Source: Eubacteriales bacterium
GTDB lineage: Bacteria; Bacillota; Clostridia; Oscillospirales; Oscillospiraceae
Reading direction: 5' to 3'
DNA: 35,566 nucleotides
Assembly (NCBI GenBank): GCA_030536515.1
Contig: JAUNPV010000018.1
Location: 1 to 35,566, forward strand
Positions within the stretch are counted from its first letter, which is position 1. Each line of letters opens with the position of its first letter. Below are positions 29,424 through 35,566 of this stretch, one piece after another. Both the position numbers and the translations under genes were made by a program. A model generated the notes under the pieces. The model did no database searches and was not told where the DNA came from. It saw nothing but the letters and a program-made list of their open reading frames with translations.

Positions 29424-29462
29424 GCACCGTGCAATTATAAAAAATATGAGAGGTAGATTCAC

Positions 29463-30854
29463 ATGGGTAAGAAAAAAAGCAGCTTTTCCGGGTCCCTGGG
29501 CTTTGTCCTGGCGGCGGCGGGAAGCGCTGTGGGCGTGGGGAACATCTGGCGGTTTCCGTATCTGGCGGCCAAGGACGGCGGCGGGGTGTTCATTCTGGTG
29601 TACCTGGCCCTGGTGCTGACCTTCGGCTTTACGCTGCTGACCACGGACATTGCCATCGGCCGCCGGACGAAGCTGAGCGCCCTGGATGCCTTCGGGGCCA
29701 TTTCCAAAAAATGGGACTTTCTGGGCAAGCTGACCTTCCTGGTGCCTGCCCTGATTATGACCTACTACAGCGTCATCGGCGGCTGGGTCACCAAATATGC
29801 GGTGGTGTTCCTGACGGGCCGGGGGGCCGATGCTGCCCGGGACGGCTATTTCACTGACTTCATCACCTCCGGGGCGGCTCCCATTGTGTTCATGCTGGTA
29901 TTCCTGGCGGTGACGGCCTTTGTGGTGTACTTCGGCGTGGAAAAGGGCATTGAGCGGTTTTCCAGGCTGGTGATGCCGGGGCTGCTGCTGTTGGTGGCGG
30001 GCATTGCGGTGTTCTCCCTGACCCTGCGCCATGAAGCCGGGGACGGCCAGGTCCGCACGGGCCTGCAAGGGCTGGGGGCCTATCTGATTCCGGATTTCAC
30101 CGGGCTGACCCTGGGGGGCTTTCTGAAAATTCTGCTGGATGCCATGAGCCAGCTGTTCTTCTCCCTCAGCGTGTCCATGGGCATTATGATTACCTACGGC
30201 TCCTACGTTAAAGACGACGTGAACCTCAGCCGGTCCATCGGCCAGATTGAGATTTTCGACACGGTTGTGGCCCTGCTGGCGGGGGCCATGATTATCCCCG
30301 CGGTCTACGTCTTCTCCGGCTCCGAGGGCATGGCCCAGGGCCCGGGGCTGATGTTCATTTCCCTGCCCAAGGTCTTTGGGGCCATGGGCGGCGTGGGCCA
30401 GGTGGTGGGGGCGCTGTTCTTCATCATGGTGATTTTTGCGGCTCTGACCTCCTGCGTCTCCATTCTGGAAACATTGGTTGCCGGGTCCATGGCCGCCTTC
30501 CGCAGCAGCCGGAGGCGGACCTGCCTGGTGCTGGGGGCCCTGTCCGCCGGTGCGGCCATTGTCATCTGCCTGGGCTACAACGTGCTCTACTTCGAGCTGC
30601 CCCTGCCCAACGGCAGCGTGGGCCAGCTGCTGGACGTGATGGACTACATCTCCAACAGCTTCCTGATGCCCCTGATTTCCTTCCTCACCTGCGTGTTCGT
30701 GGGCTGGGTGGTCAAGCCAAAATGGATTGAGGAGGAAATGGAGTCCAGCGGCCATGTCTTCACCCGGAAAAAGCTGTACTACGTGATGATTCGCTACATC
30801 ACCCCGGTGATGATGGCGGTTCTGTTCTTCCAGTCCACGGGGCTTTGGAAGTGA
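29463..30854 (+). CDS. Sodium-dependent transporter, NSS/SNF family
   Basis: A 463-residue inner-membrane symporter, most likely with 11 or 12 helices. The family signature is at the N-terminus: GSAVGVGNIWRFPYLAAKDG (about 21-40), the unwound first helix that binds Na+ and substrate in LeuT and MhsT. FFSLSVSMGIMITYGSY (about 235-251) corresponds to the helix 6 binding region. Bacterial members import amino acids, often Trp, Tyr or branched-chain ones, using the Na+ gradient. The specific substrate is not evident. It has its own promoter and ribosome-binding site (GAGAGGT). No clear terminator follows before the toxin-antitoxin promoter. Confidence 0.93.
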   Translation: MGKKKSSFSGSLGFVLAAAGSAVGVGNIWRFPYLAAKDGGGVFILVYLALVLTFGFTLLTTDIAIGRRTKLSALDAFGAISKKWDFLGKLTFLVPALIMTYYSVIGGWVTKYAVVFLTGRGADAARDGYFTDFITSGAAPIVFMLVFLAVTAFVVYFGVEKGIERFSRLVMPGLLLLVAGIAVFSLTLRHEAGDGQVRTGLQGLGAYLIPDFTGLTLGGFLKILLDAMSQLFFSLSVSMGIMITYGSYVKDDVNLSRSIGQIEIFDTVVALLAGAMIIPAVYVFSGSEGMAQGPGLMFISLPKVFGAMGGVGQVVGALFFIMVIFAALTSCVSILETLVAGSMAAFRSSRRRTCLVLGALSAGAAIVICLGYNVLYFELPLPNGSVGQLLDVMDYISNSFLMPLISFLTCVFVGWVVKPKWIEEEMESSGHVFTRKKLYYVMIRYITPVMMAVLFFQSTGLWK

Positions 30855-30918
30855 CCATAAAGTACATTTTGCGGCATGGATGGGGCAGAAAGAAGGTACT
30901 CCCCGGGAGAATCACCTG

Positions 30919-30957
30919 TTGACATGGTAGTGTGATTGAGGTATAATATGACTACCA
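30919..30957 (+). promoter_or_regulatory. Consensus promoter with overlapping operator of the toxin-antitoxin operon
   Basis: TTGACA (30919-30924), a 17-base spacer and TATAAT (30942-30947): a perfect consensus promoter. A perfect inverted repeat, TGGTAGT (30925-30931) and ACTACCA (30951-30957), brackets the -10, the expected place for autorepression by a Phd/RelE complex. Confidence 0.8.
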
Positions 30958-30974
30958 ACCAGGGAGGTGCTTTT

Positions 30975-31268
30975 ATGAGTCCCAACATTTCTATCAGACC
31001 GTCTAAGGACATTCGGACCAACTATGCGCAGATATCCGCCATGACCAGACAGAACCCGGTGGCCATTACGGTGAACGGACGGGAGGATACCGTCCTTCTC
31101 AGCCATGAGGATTTCCAGGAGCAAATGCAGTATATCGGAGAGCTGGAAGCCAAGCTGGCTGTGTACGCCCATCTGGCCCAGGCCAGGGATGACGTTCAGC
31201 TGGGAAGAATTCAAAGCGCCGAGGATGTCTTTGCAGACATCCTGAGGGAATTGGAGAGCATGGAATGA
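30975..31268 (+). CDS. Type II antitoxin, Phd/YefM family
   Basis: A 97-residue antitoxin. The N-terminal half has the Phd/YefM fold pattern: ISIRPSKDIRTNYAQISAMT, then QNPVAITVNGREDTVLLSHEDF (about 23-45), which dimerises and binds the operator. The C-terminal half is helical and charged and should wrap the toxin. ATG 30975 follows GGGAGGT. The frame could extend to 30936, but that overlaps the promoter. The stop overlaps the toxin start as ATGA. It should repress the operon through the TGGTAGT/ACTACCA repeat. Confidence 0.9.
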   Translation: MSPNISIRPSKDIRTNYAQISAMTRQNPVAITVNGREDTVLLSHEDFQEQMQYIGELEAKLAVYAHLAQARDDVQLGRIQSAEDVFADILRELESME

Positions 31269-31591
31269 GAAGCGTCCGCATTGTGTTCACCGACACCGCC
31301 AGGTCCGACCTCCGGGAAATCGCCTTCGGCCTCTCGGAGCACACCCAGGACCGGCGTTTGGCAATCCGATTCGTGGAGGAGCTTCGGGAGGCAGTAAAGC
31401 CTCTGGAAGCCTTCCCCGAGAGCGGAAGCATCCCAAGAGACAGGGTCCTGCGCAGCAGCGGCTACCGGTTCGTCGTTTACAAGGAGTATCTGCTGTTTTA
31501 CCTGTACGACAGGGAAGCACAGACAGTTTACATCATGGCCGTGTTCAACGGCAGACGAGACTATATGCGGGTTATGAAAAAGTTTCTGTGA
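31265..31591 (+). CDS. Type II toxin, RelE/ParE superfamily
   Basis: A 108-residue toxin with the RelE/ParE pattern: VRIVFTDTARSDLREIAFGLSE (4-25), the helical AIRFVEELREAVKPLEAFPESG (33-54), and C-terminal strands YRFVVYKEYLLFYLYD, then VYIMAVFNGRRDY. RelE members cleave mRNA on the ribosome and ParE members poison gyrase. The sequence alone does not settle which applies. The C-terminal FNGRRDY favours the ParE/RelE-like group with conserved arginines. It is intact, translationally coupled to the antitoxin and followed by a strong terminator. Confidence 0.9.
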   Translation: MRSVRIVFTDTARSDLREIAFGLSEHTQDRRLAIRFVEELREAVKPLEAFPESGSIPRDRVLRSSGYRFVVYKEYLLFYLYDREAQTVYIMAVFNGRRDYMRVMKKFL

Positions 31592-31593
31592 AT

Positions 31594-31639
31594 AATCCCC
31601 TTACCGCTTCAGATAGCTGAAAAGGTAAGGGGATTTTTT
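31594..31639 (+). terminator. Terminator of the toxin-antitoxin operon
   Basis: AATCCCCTTACC (31594-31605) pairs with GGTAAGGGGATT (31624-31635), with an inner TTCAG/CTGAA stem, followed by TTTTC. Confidence 0.9.
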
Positions 31640-31640
31640 C

Positions 31641-31788
31641 GGTTGGAGGGTCAGTGACCCTCCAACCACTGGTTCGTATCGGCGAAAACGATAGATTTTC
31701 ATTGCGAAACCAGCGGTGCACCCGCAGAGAATCAAAAATCTCTATACTTGCCAGTGGCAAGTATACCATAATTTAGCGCAGACTGGTT
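31641..31788. repeat. Diverged partial relative of the multi-hairpin element (copy 4)
   Basis: It starts with a strong palindrome (arms GGTTGGAGGGTC/GACCCTCCAACC, 31641-31667). The part from about 31711 aligns with the internal module of copies 2 and 3: GCGGTGC, CAG, GAATC, AAATC, then a hairpin ATACTTGCC/GGCAAGTAT followed by ATACCATA, where copies 2 and 3 have ATGATTGCC/GGCAATCAT and TACAATA. The terminal parts of the element are not recognisable and no second flanking palindrome is seen. No gene. Confidence 0.6.
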
Positions 31789-31789
31789 G

Positions 31790-31915
31790 TGGCAATCCGT
31801 TCTCTTTTTCATTTTCCCAGAGGGAAAATGAACTGGCTGGCCGAACGGCCAGCCAGAAGGGATACGGATTGCCACGCCAGTGTGCGCACTGGCTCGCAAT
31901 GACACCACAAAAGTT
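31790..31915. repeat. Palindrome-rich repeat with inverted CGGATTGCCAC ends
   Basis: GTGGCAATCCGT (31789-31800) and ACGGATTGCCAC (31864-31875) enclose hairpins TCATTTTCCC/GGGAAAATGA (31809-31831) and CTGGCTGGCC/GGCCAGCCAG (31833-31856). Another hairpin follows, CCAGTG/CACTGG (31877-31892), then CTCGCAATGACA. It shares the CAATCCGT and CGCAATGACA modules with the leader repeat at 26836-26985. It lies between the toxin and galM. Confidence 0.7.
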
Positions 31916-31948
31916 TAGGCGTTACAGGCTGCTACAGAGTGAATGAAA

Positions 31949-32965
31949 TTACCAACTGAACCGGAAAACAGTCTCGCTTTTGTACTTTTCGCCGGCCCTG
32001 GTGATGGGCTGGGGCCAGGTGGGGTGGTGGAGGGCGTCGGGGTAGAACTGGGTCTCCAGGGCTACGCCGGAGCGCCTGCCGTAGTGGACGCCGTCCTTGC
32101 CGGTTTCGTCCAGGAAGTTGCCGGCGTAGAACTGAACGCCGGGGCAGTCGGTGGTGACCGCCAGGGACCGGCCGGAGACCGGGTCCGTCAGCATGGCGCA
32201 GGGGTTGCAGAAGACCTCCCAGTTGTGGTCGTACCCGCCCTGCAAATGCAGCGGCTCGTAGTCCGCCTCAATGTCCCGGGCGATGGGCTTGGGAGTCCGG
32301 AAGTCCATGGGGGTGCCGTCCACCTTCCGCAGCTCCCCGGTGGGGATGGACTCGGCATCGTCAGGGGTGAAGAACCGGCCGGGGAGGGTCAGCAGCTGGT
32401 CCATGGCGGCGGCGGTGTGCTCATGGCCCGCCAGGTTGAAGTAGCTGTGGTTGGTCATGTTGAACACGGTGTCCCGGTCGCAGATGCCCTCGTAGCGGAT
32501 GTGCAGGGCGTTGTCCGGGGTCAGGGCGTAGGTGACCCGGATGTCCGCATTGCCGGGGAAGCCCTGGTCTTTGTGGGGGCTGCGGAGGGTCAGGGTGATG
32601 GCATCCTCAGAGTGCTCGGCCACCTGCCACAGGCGCTTGAAGTAGAGGTCGGGGCCGGAGTGGAGGTTGTTTCTGCCTTCGTTGGCCTCCATGGGGTAGG
32701 CGGTGCCGTCAAGCGCAAAGGCAGCGCCGCCGATGCGGTTGGCGTTGCGGCCCACGGTGGCCCCCAGGCAGCCGCTGCCCAGCCGGTAGCCGTCGCAGCT
32801 GTCGTGGCCCAGCACCACGTCGGCCAGGTTTCCCGCCCGGTCCGGCACCAGCAGGCGTACCAGGGTGGCGCCGTAGTCGGACACGGCGGCGGTGAGGCGG
32901 CCGCAGGATATGGTGTAGAGGCTGGCCTCCTGCCCGTCGGGCAAAACGCCGAAAGTTTTTTTCAT
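31949..32965 (-). CDS. galM: Aldose 1-epimerase (mutarotase)
   Basis: A 338-residue cytoplasmic enzyme that interconverts alpha and beta anomers of galactose, glucose and related sugars, the entry step to the Leloir pathway. Active-site residues are visible: NNLHSG with H102, FNMTNHSYFNL with the catalytic acid H173, and ALETQFYPD with the catalytic base E304. Family length and the YGA and GRNANRI blocks fit. ATG 32965 follows AAAGGAGC, and the longer frame lacks a site. It is monocistronic, with its own promoter, divergent from nrdD. It may process sugars imported by the Lpl-type transporter, but the distance makes this only a suggestion. Confidence 0.93.
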   Translation of the reverse strand: MKKTFGVLPDGQEASLYTISCGRLTAAVSDYGATLVRLLVPDRAGNLADVVLGHDSCDGYRLGSGCLGATVGRNANRIGGAAFALDGTAYPMEANEGRNNLHSGPDLYFKRLWQVAEHSEDAITLTLRSPHKDQGFPGNADIRVTYALTPDNALHIRYEGICDRDTVFNMTNHSYFNLAGHEHTAAAMDQLLTLPGRFFTPDDAESIPTGELRKVDGTPMDFRTPKPIARDIEADYEPLHLQGGYDHNWEVFCNPCAMLTDPVSGRSLAVTTDCPGVQFYAGNFLDETGKDGVHYGRRSGVALETQFYPDALHHPTWPQPITRAGEKYKSETVFRFSW

Positions 32966-33029
32966 GGAAAATGCTCCTTTCATTTTTTCCGTCGGAACGA
33001 GTCGAATTATGTAAAGAGGGCTTTTTGTG

Positions 33030-33058
33030 ATTATACTATATTCCCCGAAAAAATTCAA
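33030..33058 (-). promoter_or_regulatory. Promoter of galM
   Basis: On the minus strand, TTGAAT (33058-33053), a 17-base spacer and TATAAT (33035-33030), 64 bases before the ATG. Confidence 0.75.
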
Positions 33059-33161
33059 ACCTTTCTTTCCCGAATGCAGAAATTTAACAACTTTCCGCCG
33101 CCCACTGGCAGAGCCTTCCAGGGCTGAGAAAAGAGTATTTTTTTATCGAAAAAATGCGTGT

Positions 33162-33210
33162 ACCATATTTTGTATCTGGGTCTTGACAAAACCACAATAT
33201 GTAGTATAAT
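33162..33210 (+). promoter_or_regulatory. nrdD promoter with candidate paired NrdR boxes
   Basis: TTGACA (33183-33188), a 16-base spacer and TATAAT (33205-33210). Two similar AT-rich blocks, ACCATATTTTGTA (33162) and CCACAATATGTAG (33192), have their ATAT cores 32 bases apart, i.e. three helical turns, the geometry of paired NrdR boxes. The second block overlaps the spacer, so binding would repress. The match to the NrdR consensus is only partial. Confidence 0.55.
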
Positions 33211-33261
33211 GGGTCATGCACCGGGCAAACAAGACCCCGGACGCAGGGAGGAGCAAAGACT

Positions 33262-35439
33262 ATGAAAATCATTAAGAGAAACGGCGCCGAGGCTGTTTTT
33301 GACATTGAAAAGATTATGATGGCTGTGACCAAGGCCAATCTGGCTGTGGAGGAAAGCGTCCGCATGACCCCTCTGCAGATTCAGCGGATTTCCCAGAGCG
33401 TGTCCATCGCCTGCGAGGAAATGGGCCGCAGCCCCTCTGTGGAGGAGATTCAGGACCTGGTGGAAAAGGCCATCATGGCCCACGGTGCCTTCGAGGTGGC
33501 CAAGGAGTACATCACCTACCGCTACACCCGCAGCCTGCTGCGCCAGTCCAACACCACCGACGACCGGATTCTCAGCCTCATCGAGTGCAACAACGAGGAG
33601 GTCAAGCAGGAGAACGCCAACAAGAACCCCACCATCAACGCCGTCCAGCGGGACTATATGGCCGGTGAGGTGTCCAAGGACATCACCGCCCGGATTCTGC
33701 TGCCCCAGGACATCGTGGCCGCCCACGAGGCCGGCATCATCCACTTCCACGATTCCGACTATTACGCCCAGCATATGCACAACTGCGACCTGGTGAACCT
33801 GGAGGATATGCTGCAAAACGGCACCGTCATCTCCGGCACCATGATTGAAAAGCCCCATTCCTTCTCCACCGCCTGCAACATCGCCACCCAGATCATCGCC
33901 CAGGTGGCCTCCAACCAGTACGGCGGCCAGTCCATCTCCCTGACCCACCTGGCCCCCTTCGTCCAGATCAGTCGGGAGAAGATTCGCAAGAGCGTGGAAA
34001 AGGAGATGGAGGTCTTCGGCATCCAGGCCACCGAGGAGGCTGTTGCCAAGGTGGTGGAGGACCGGCTCCGGGACGAGGTCCGCCGGGGCGTTCAGACCAT
34101 CCAGTACCAGGTGGTGACCCTCATGACCACCAACGGACAGGCCCCCTTCATCACCGTGTTCATGTACCTGAACGAGGCCCGGAACGACCAGGAGAAGAAG
34201 GACCTGGCCATGATTATCGAGGAGACCCTCCGCCAGCGCTACGAGGGCGTGAAGAACGAGAAGGGCGTGTGGATTACCCCCGCCTTCCCCAAGCTCATCT
34301 ACGTGCTGGAGGAGGACAACGTCAAAGAGGGCACCCCCTACTTCTACCTGACGAGGCTGGCCGCCCAGTGCACCGCCAAGCGGATGGTGCCCGACTACAT
34401 CAGCGAAAAGAAGATGCTGGAGCTGAAGGTGGACAGCAACGGCGAGGGCCACTGCTACACCTGCATGGGCTGCCGGTCCTTCCTGACCCCCTATGTGGAC
34501 GAAAACGGCAAGGCCAAATACTACGGCCGGTTCAACCAGGGCGTGGTCACCATCAACCTGGTGGACGTGGCACTGTCCTCCGGCCGGGATATGGACAAGT
34601 TCTGGCAGATTTTCGACGAGCGGCTGGAGCTGTGCCACAAGGCCCTGATGTGCCGCCACGAGCGGCTGAAAGGCACCCTGTCCGACGCCGCCCCCATTCT
34701 GTGGCAGTACGGCGCTCTGGCAAGACTGCCCAAGGGCGAGCCCATTGACAAGCTGCTCTACGGCGGCTACTCCACCATCTCCCTGGGCTATGCCGGCCTT
34801 TACGAGTGCGTCAAGTACATGACCGGCAAGTCCCACACCGACAGCGAGGCCAAGCCCTTCGCTCTGCAGGTCATGCAGCACATGAACGATGCCTGCAAGG
34901 GCTGGAAGGCCAAGCACAACATGGACTTCTCCCTCTACGGCACCCCCCTGGAGTCCACCACCTACAAGTTCTCCAAGTGCCTGCAGCAGCGCTTCGGCAT
35001 TGTGCCCGGCATCACCGACAAGAACTACATCACCAACTCCTACCACGTCCACGTGTCCGAGCCCATCGATGCCTTCACCAAGCTGCGCTTTGAGGCCGAA
35101 TTCCAGCAGCTGTCCCCCGGCGGCGCCATCAGCTACGTGGAGGTGCCCAATATGCAGCAGAACATCGACGCTGTCATCGAGGTCATGCAGTTCATCTATG
35201 ACAACATCATGTACGCCGAGCTGAACACCAAGTCCGACTACTGCCAGGAGTGCGGCTACGACGGCGAGATTGAGATTAAAGAGGATGAGGACGGCAAGCT
35301 CATCTGGGTCTGCCCCCAGTGCGGCAACACCGACCAGAACAAAATGAACGTGGCCAGACGGACCTGCGGCTACATCGGCACCCAGTTCTGGAACCAGGGC
35401 CGGACTCAGGAAATCAAGGACCGGGTCCTGCACCTTTGA
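33262..35439 (+). CDS. nrdD: Anaerobic ribonucleoside-triphosphate reductase
   Basis: A 725-residue class III ribonucleotide reductase that makes deoxynucleotides from NTPs without oxygen. An N-terminal ATP-cone (1-95, KIIKRNGAEAVFDIEKI) senses ATP/dATP. The barrel has the finger-loop region with Cys residues C398, C401 and C404 (CYTCMGC). The C-terminal zinc ribbon uses C661, C664, C684 and C687 (CQECG and CPQCG). The glycyl-radical site is G703 in RTCGYIGTQFW. All key residues are present and the length is normal. It needs the activase NrdG, usually encoded next, which would lie beyond this window if adjacent. ATG 33262 follows GGGAGGAG. Confidence 0.97.
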   Translation: MKIIKRNGAEAVFDIEKIMMAVTKANLAVEESVRMTPLQIQRISQSVSIACEEMGRSPSVEEIQDLVEKAIMAHGAFEVAKEYITYRYTRSLLRQSNTTDDRILSLIECNNEEVKQENANKNPTINAVQRDYMAGEVSKDITARILLPQDIVAAHEAGIIHFHDSDYYAQHMHNCDLVNLEDMLQNGTVISGTMIEKPHSFSTACNIATQIIAQVASNQYGGQSISLTHLAPFVQISREKIRKSVEKEMEVFGIQATEEAVAKVVEDRLRDEVRRGVQTIQYQVVTLMTTNGQAPFITVFMYLNEARNDQEKKDLAMIIEETLRQRYEGVKNEKGVWITPAFPKLIYVLEEDNVKEGTPYFYLTRLAAQCTAKRMVPDYISEKKMLELKVDSNGEGHCYTCMGCRSFLTPYVDENGKAKYYGRFNQGVVTINLVDVALSSGRDMDKFWQIFDERLELCHKALMCRHERLKGTLSDAAPILWQYGALARLPKGEPIDKLLYGGYSTISLGYAGLYECVKYMTGKSHTDSEAKPFALQVMQHMNDACKGWKAKHNMDFSLYGTPLESTTYKFSKCLQQRFGIVPGITDKNYITNSYHVHVSEPIDAFTKLRFEAEFQQLSPGGAISYVEVPNMQQNIDAVIEVMQFIYDNIMYAELNTKSDYCQECGYDGEIEIKEDEDGKLIWVCPQCGNTDQNKMNVARRTCGYIGTQFWNQGRTQEIKDRVLHL

Positions 35440-35458
35440 TAGATGGAAAAGTGAAAAA

Positions 35459-35500
35459 GGACAAGGGACACTGCGGAAAGCGGTGTCCCTTGTCCCTTTT
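35459..35500 (+). terminator. Terminator after nrdD
   Basis: GGACAAGGGACAC (35459-35471) pairs with GTGTCCCTTGTCC (35483-35495), followed by CTTTT. It lies 20 bases after the stop. Confidence 0.88.
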
Positions 35501-35519
35501 ATCCAGGAAATCCCCAAAA

Positions 35520-35566
35520 CCTTCCCCCGGGGGGAAGGTGCCCCAGTGCGCACACTGGGGCGGATG
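35520..35566. repeat. Partial palindromic repeat at the window edge
   Basis: CCTTCCCCC/GGGGGGAAGG followed by a hairpin CCCCAGTG/CACTGGGG and CGGATG. The outer part matches the ends of the element at 13559-13806 (CCTTCCCCCGGGGGGAAGGTG, then a variable hairpin, then CGGATG). The unit is cut by the window end. Confidence 0.75.

Noticed and set aside
33214-35553. A 779-codon open frame on the minus strand
   Set aside because: It is antisense to nrdD, with a repetitive Gly/Val/His/Leu composition typical of shadow frames. The plus-strand NrdD has all family motifs.

Overview
The window looks like a chromosomal segment of an anaerobic, GC-rich gut Firmicute, most likely a member of the Clostridia/Oscillospirales. 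Clues are the anaerobic ribonucleotide reductase NrdD, strong AGGAGG ribosome-binding sites, the gene families present, and dense intergenic palindromic repeats such as CCTTCCCCCGGGGGGAAGG. The species cannot be named from the sequence alone.

Layout. (1) 1-676: the 3' end of a 23S rRNA, tRNA-Lys, tRNA-Glu, then a separate consensus promoter, 5S rRNA, tRNA-Asn and a terminator. (2) 677-6520: an AT-rich accessory island holding an IS3-family transposase, a Panacea-domain antitoxin-like gene followed by a four-helix membrane protein gene broken by one in-frame amber codon, and a single-gene GHKL ATPase/PD-(D/E)xK nuclease fusion that looks like a defence protein. (3) 6527-8412: a group IIC intron inserted just after a terminator hairpin, followed by two palindrome-rich elements. 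(4) 8824-14923: a FadR-type regulator divergent from hypB, a 920-residue iron-sulfur flavoprotein, hypA and a DUF5692 membrane protein, with no hydrogenase genes in view. (5) 15008-18632: a small membrane protein, then a four-gene minus-strand operon for lipid or glycolipid modification (acyltransferase, glycosyltransferase, PAP2, alpha/beta hydrolase). (6) 18878-20571: an OmpR-type two-component system. (7) 21130-26806: an LplB/LplC/solute-binding-protein carbohydrate importer without its ATPase, and a convergent YesL-Eis pair. (8) 27624-30854: a clostridial Cys-rich protein of unknown function, an XRE regulator and an NSS-family transporter. (9) 30919-35439: a Phd/RelE toxin-antitoxin pair with a clear operator, aldose 1-epimerase, and NrdD with candidate NrdR boxes.

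The most unusual signal is in the spacers. A multi-hairpin element occurs in three clear copies (15271-15473, 20637-20945, 27264-27572). Each copy is bracketed by two copies of one palindrome, and the palindrome differs from locus to locus. This looks like insertion into a terminator with duplication of the whole hairpin. A diverged partial fourth copy lies at 31641-31788. Separate palindrome families occur as leaders between promoter and gene (18759-18856, 26836-26985), as an inverted-repeat element inside the hyp operon (13559-13806), and as a GTGAAAT/ATTTCAC hairpin array (8575-8738).

All functional calls rest on reading motifs by eye. No database search or folding program was run.
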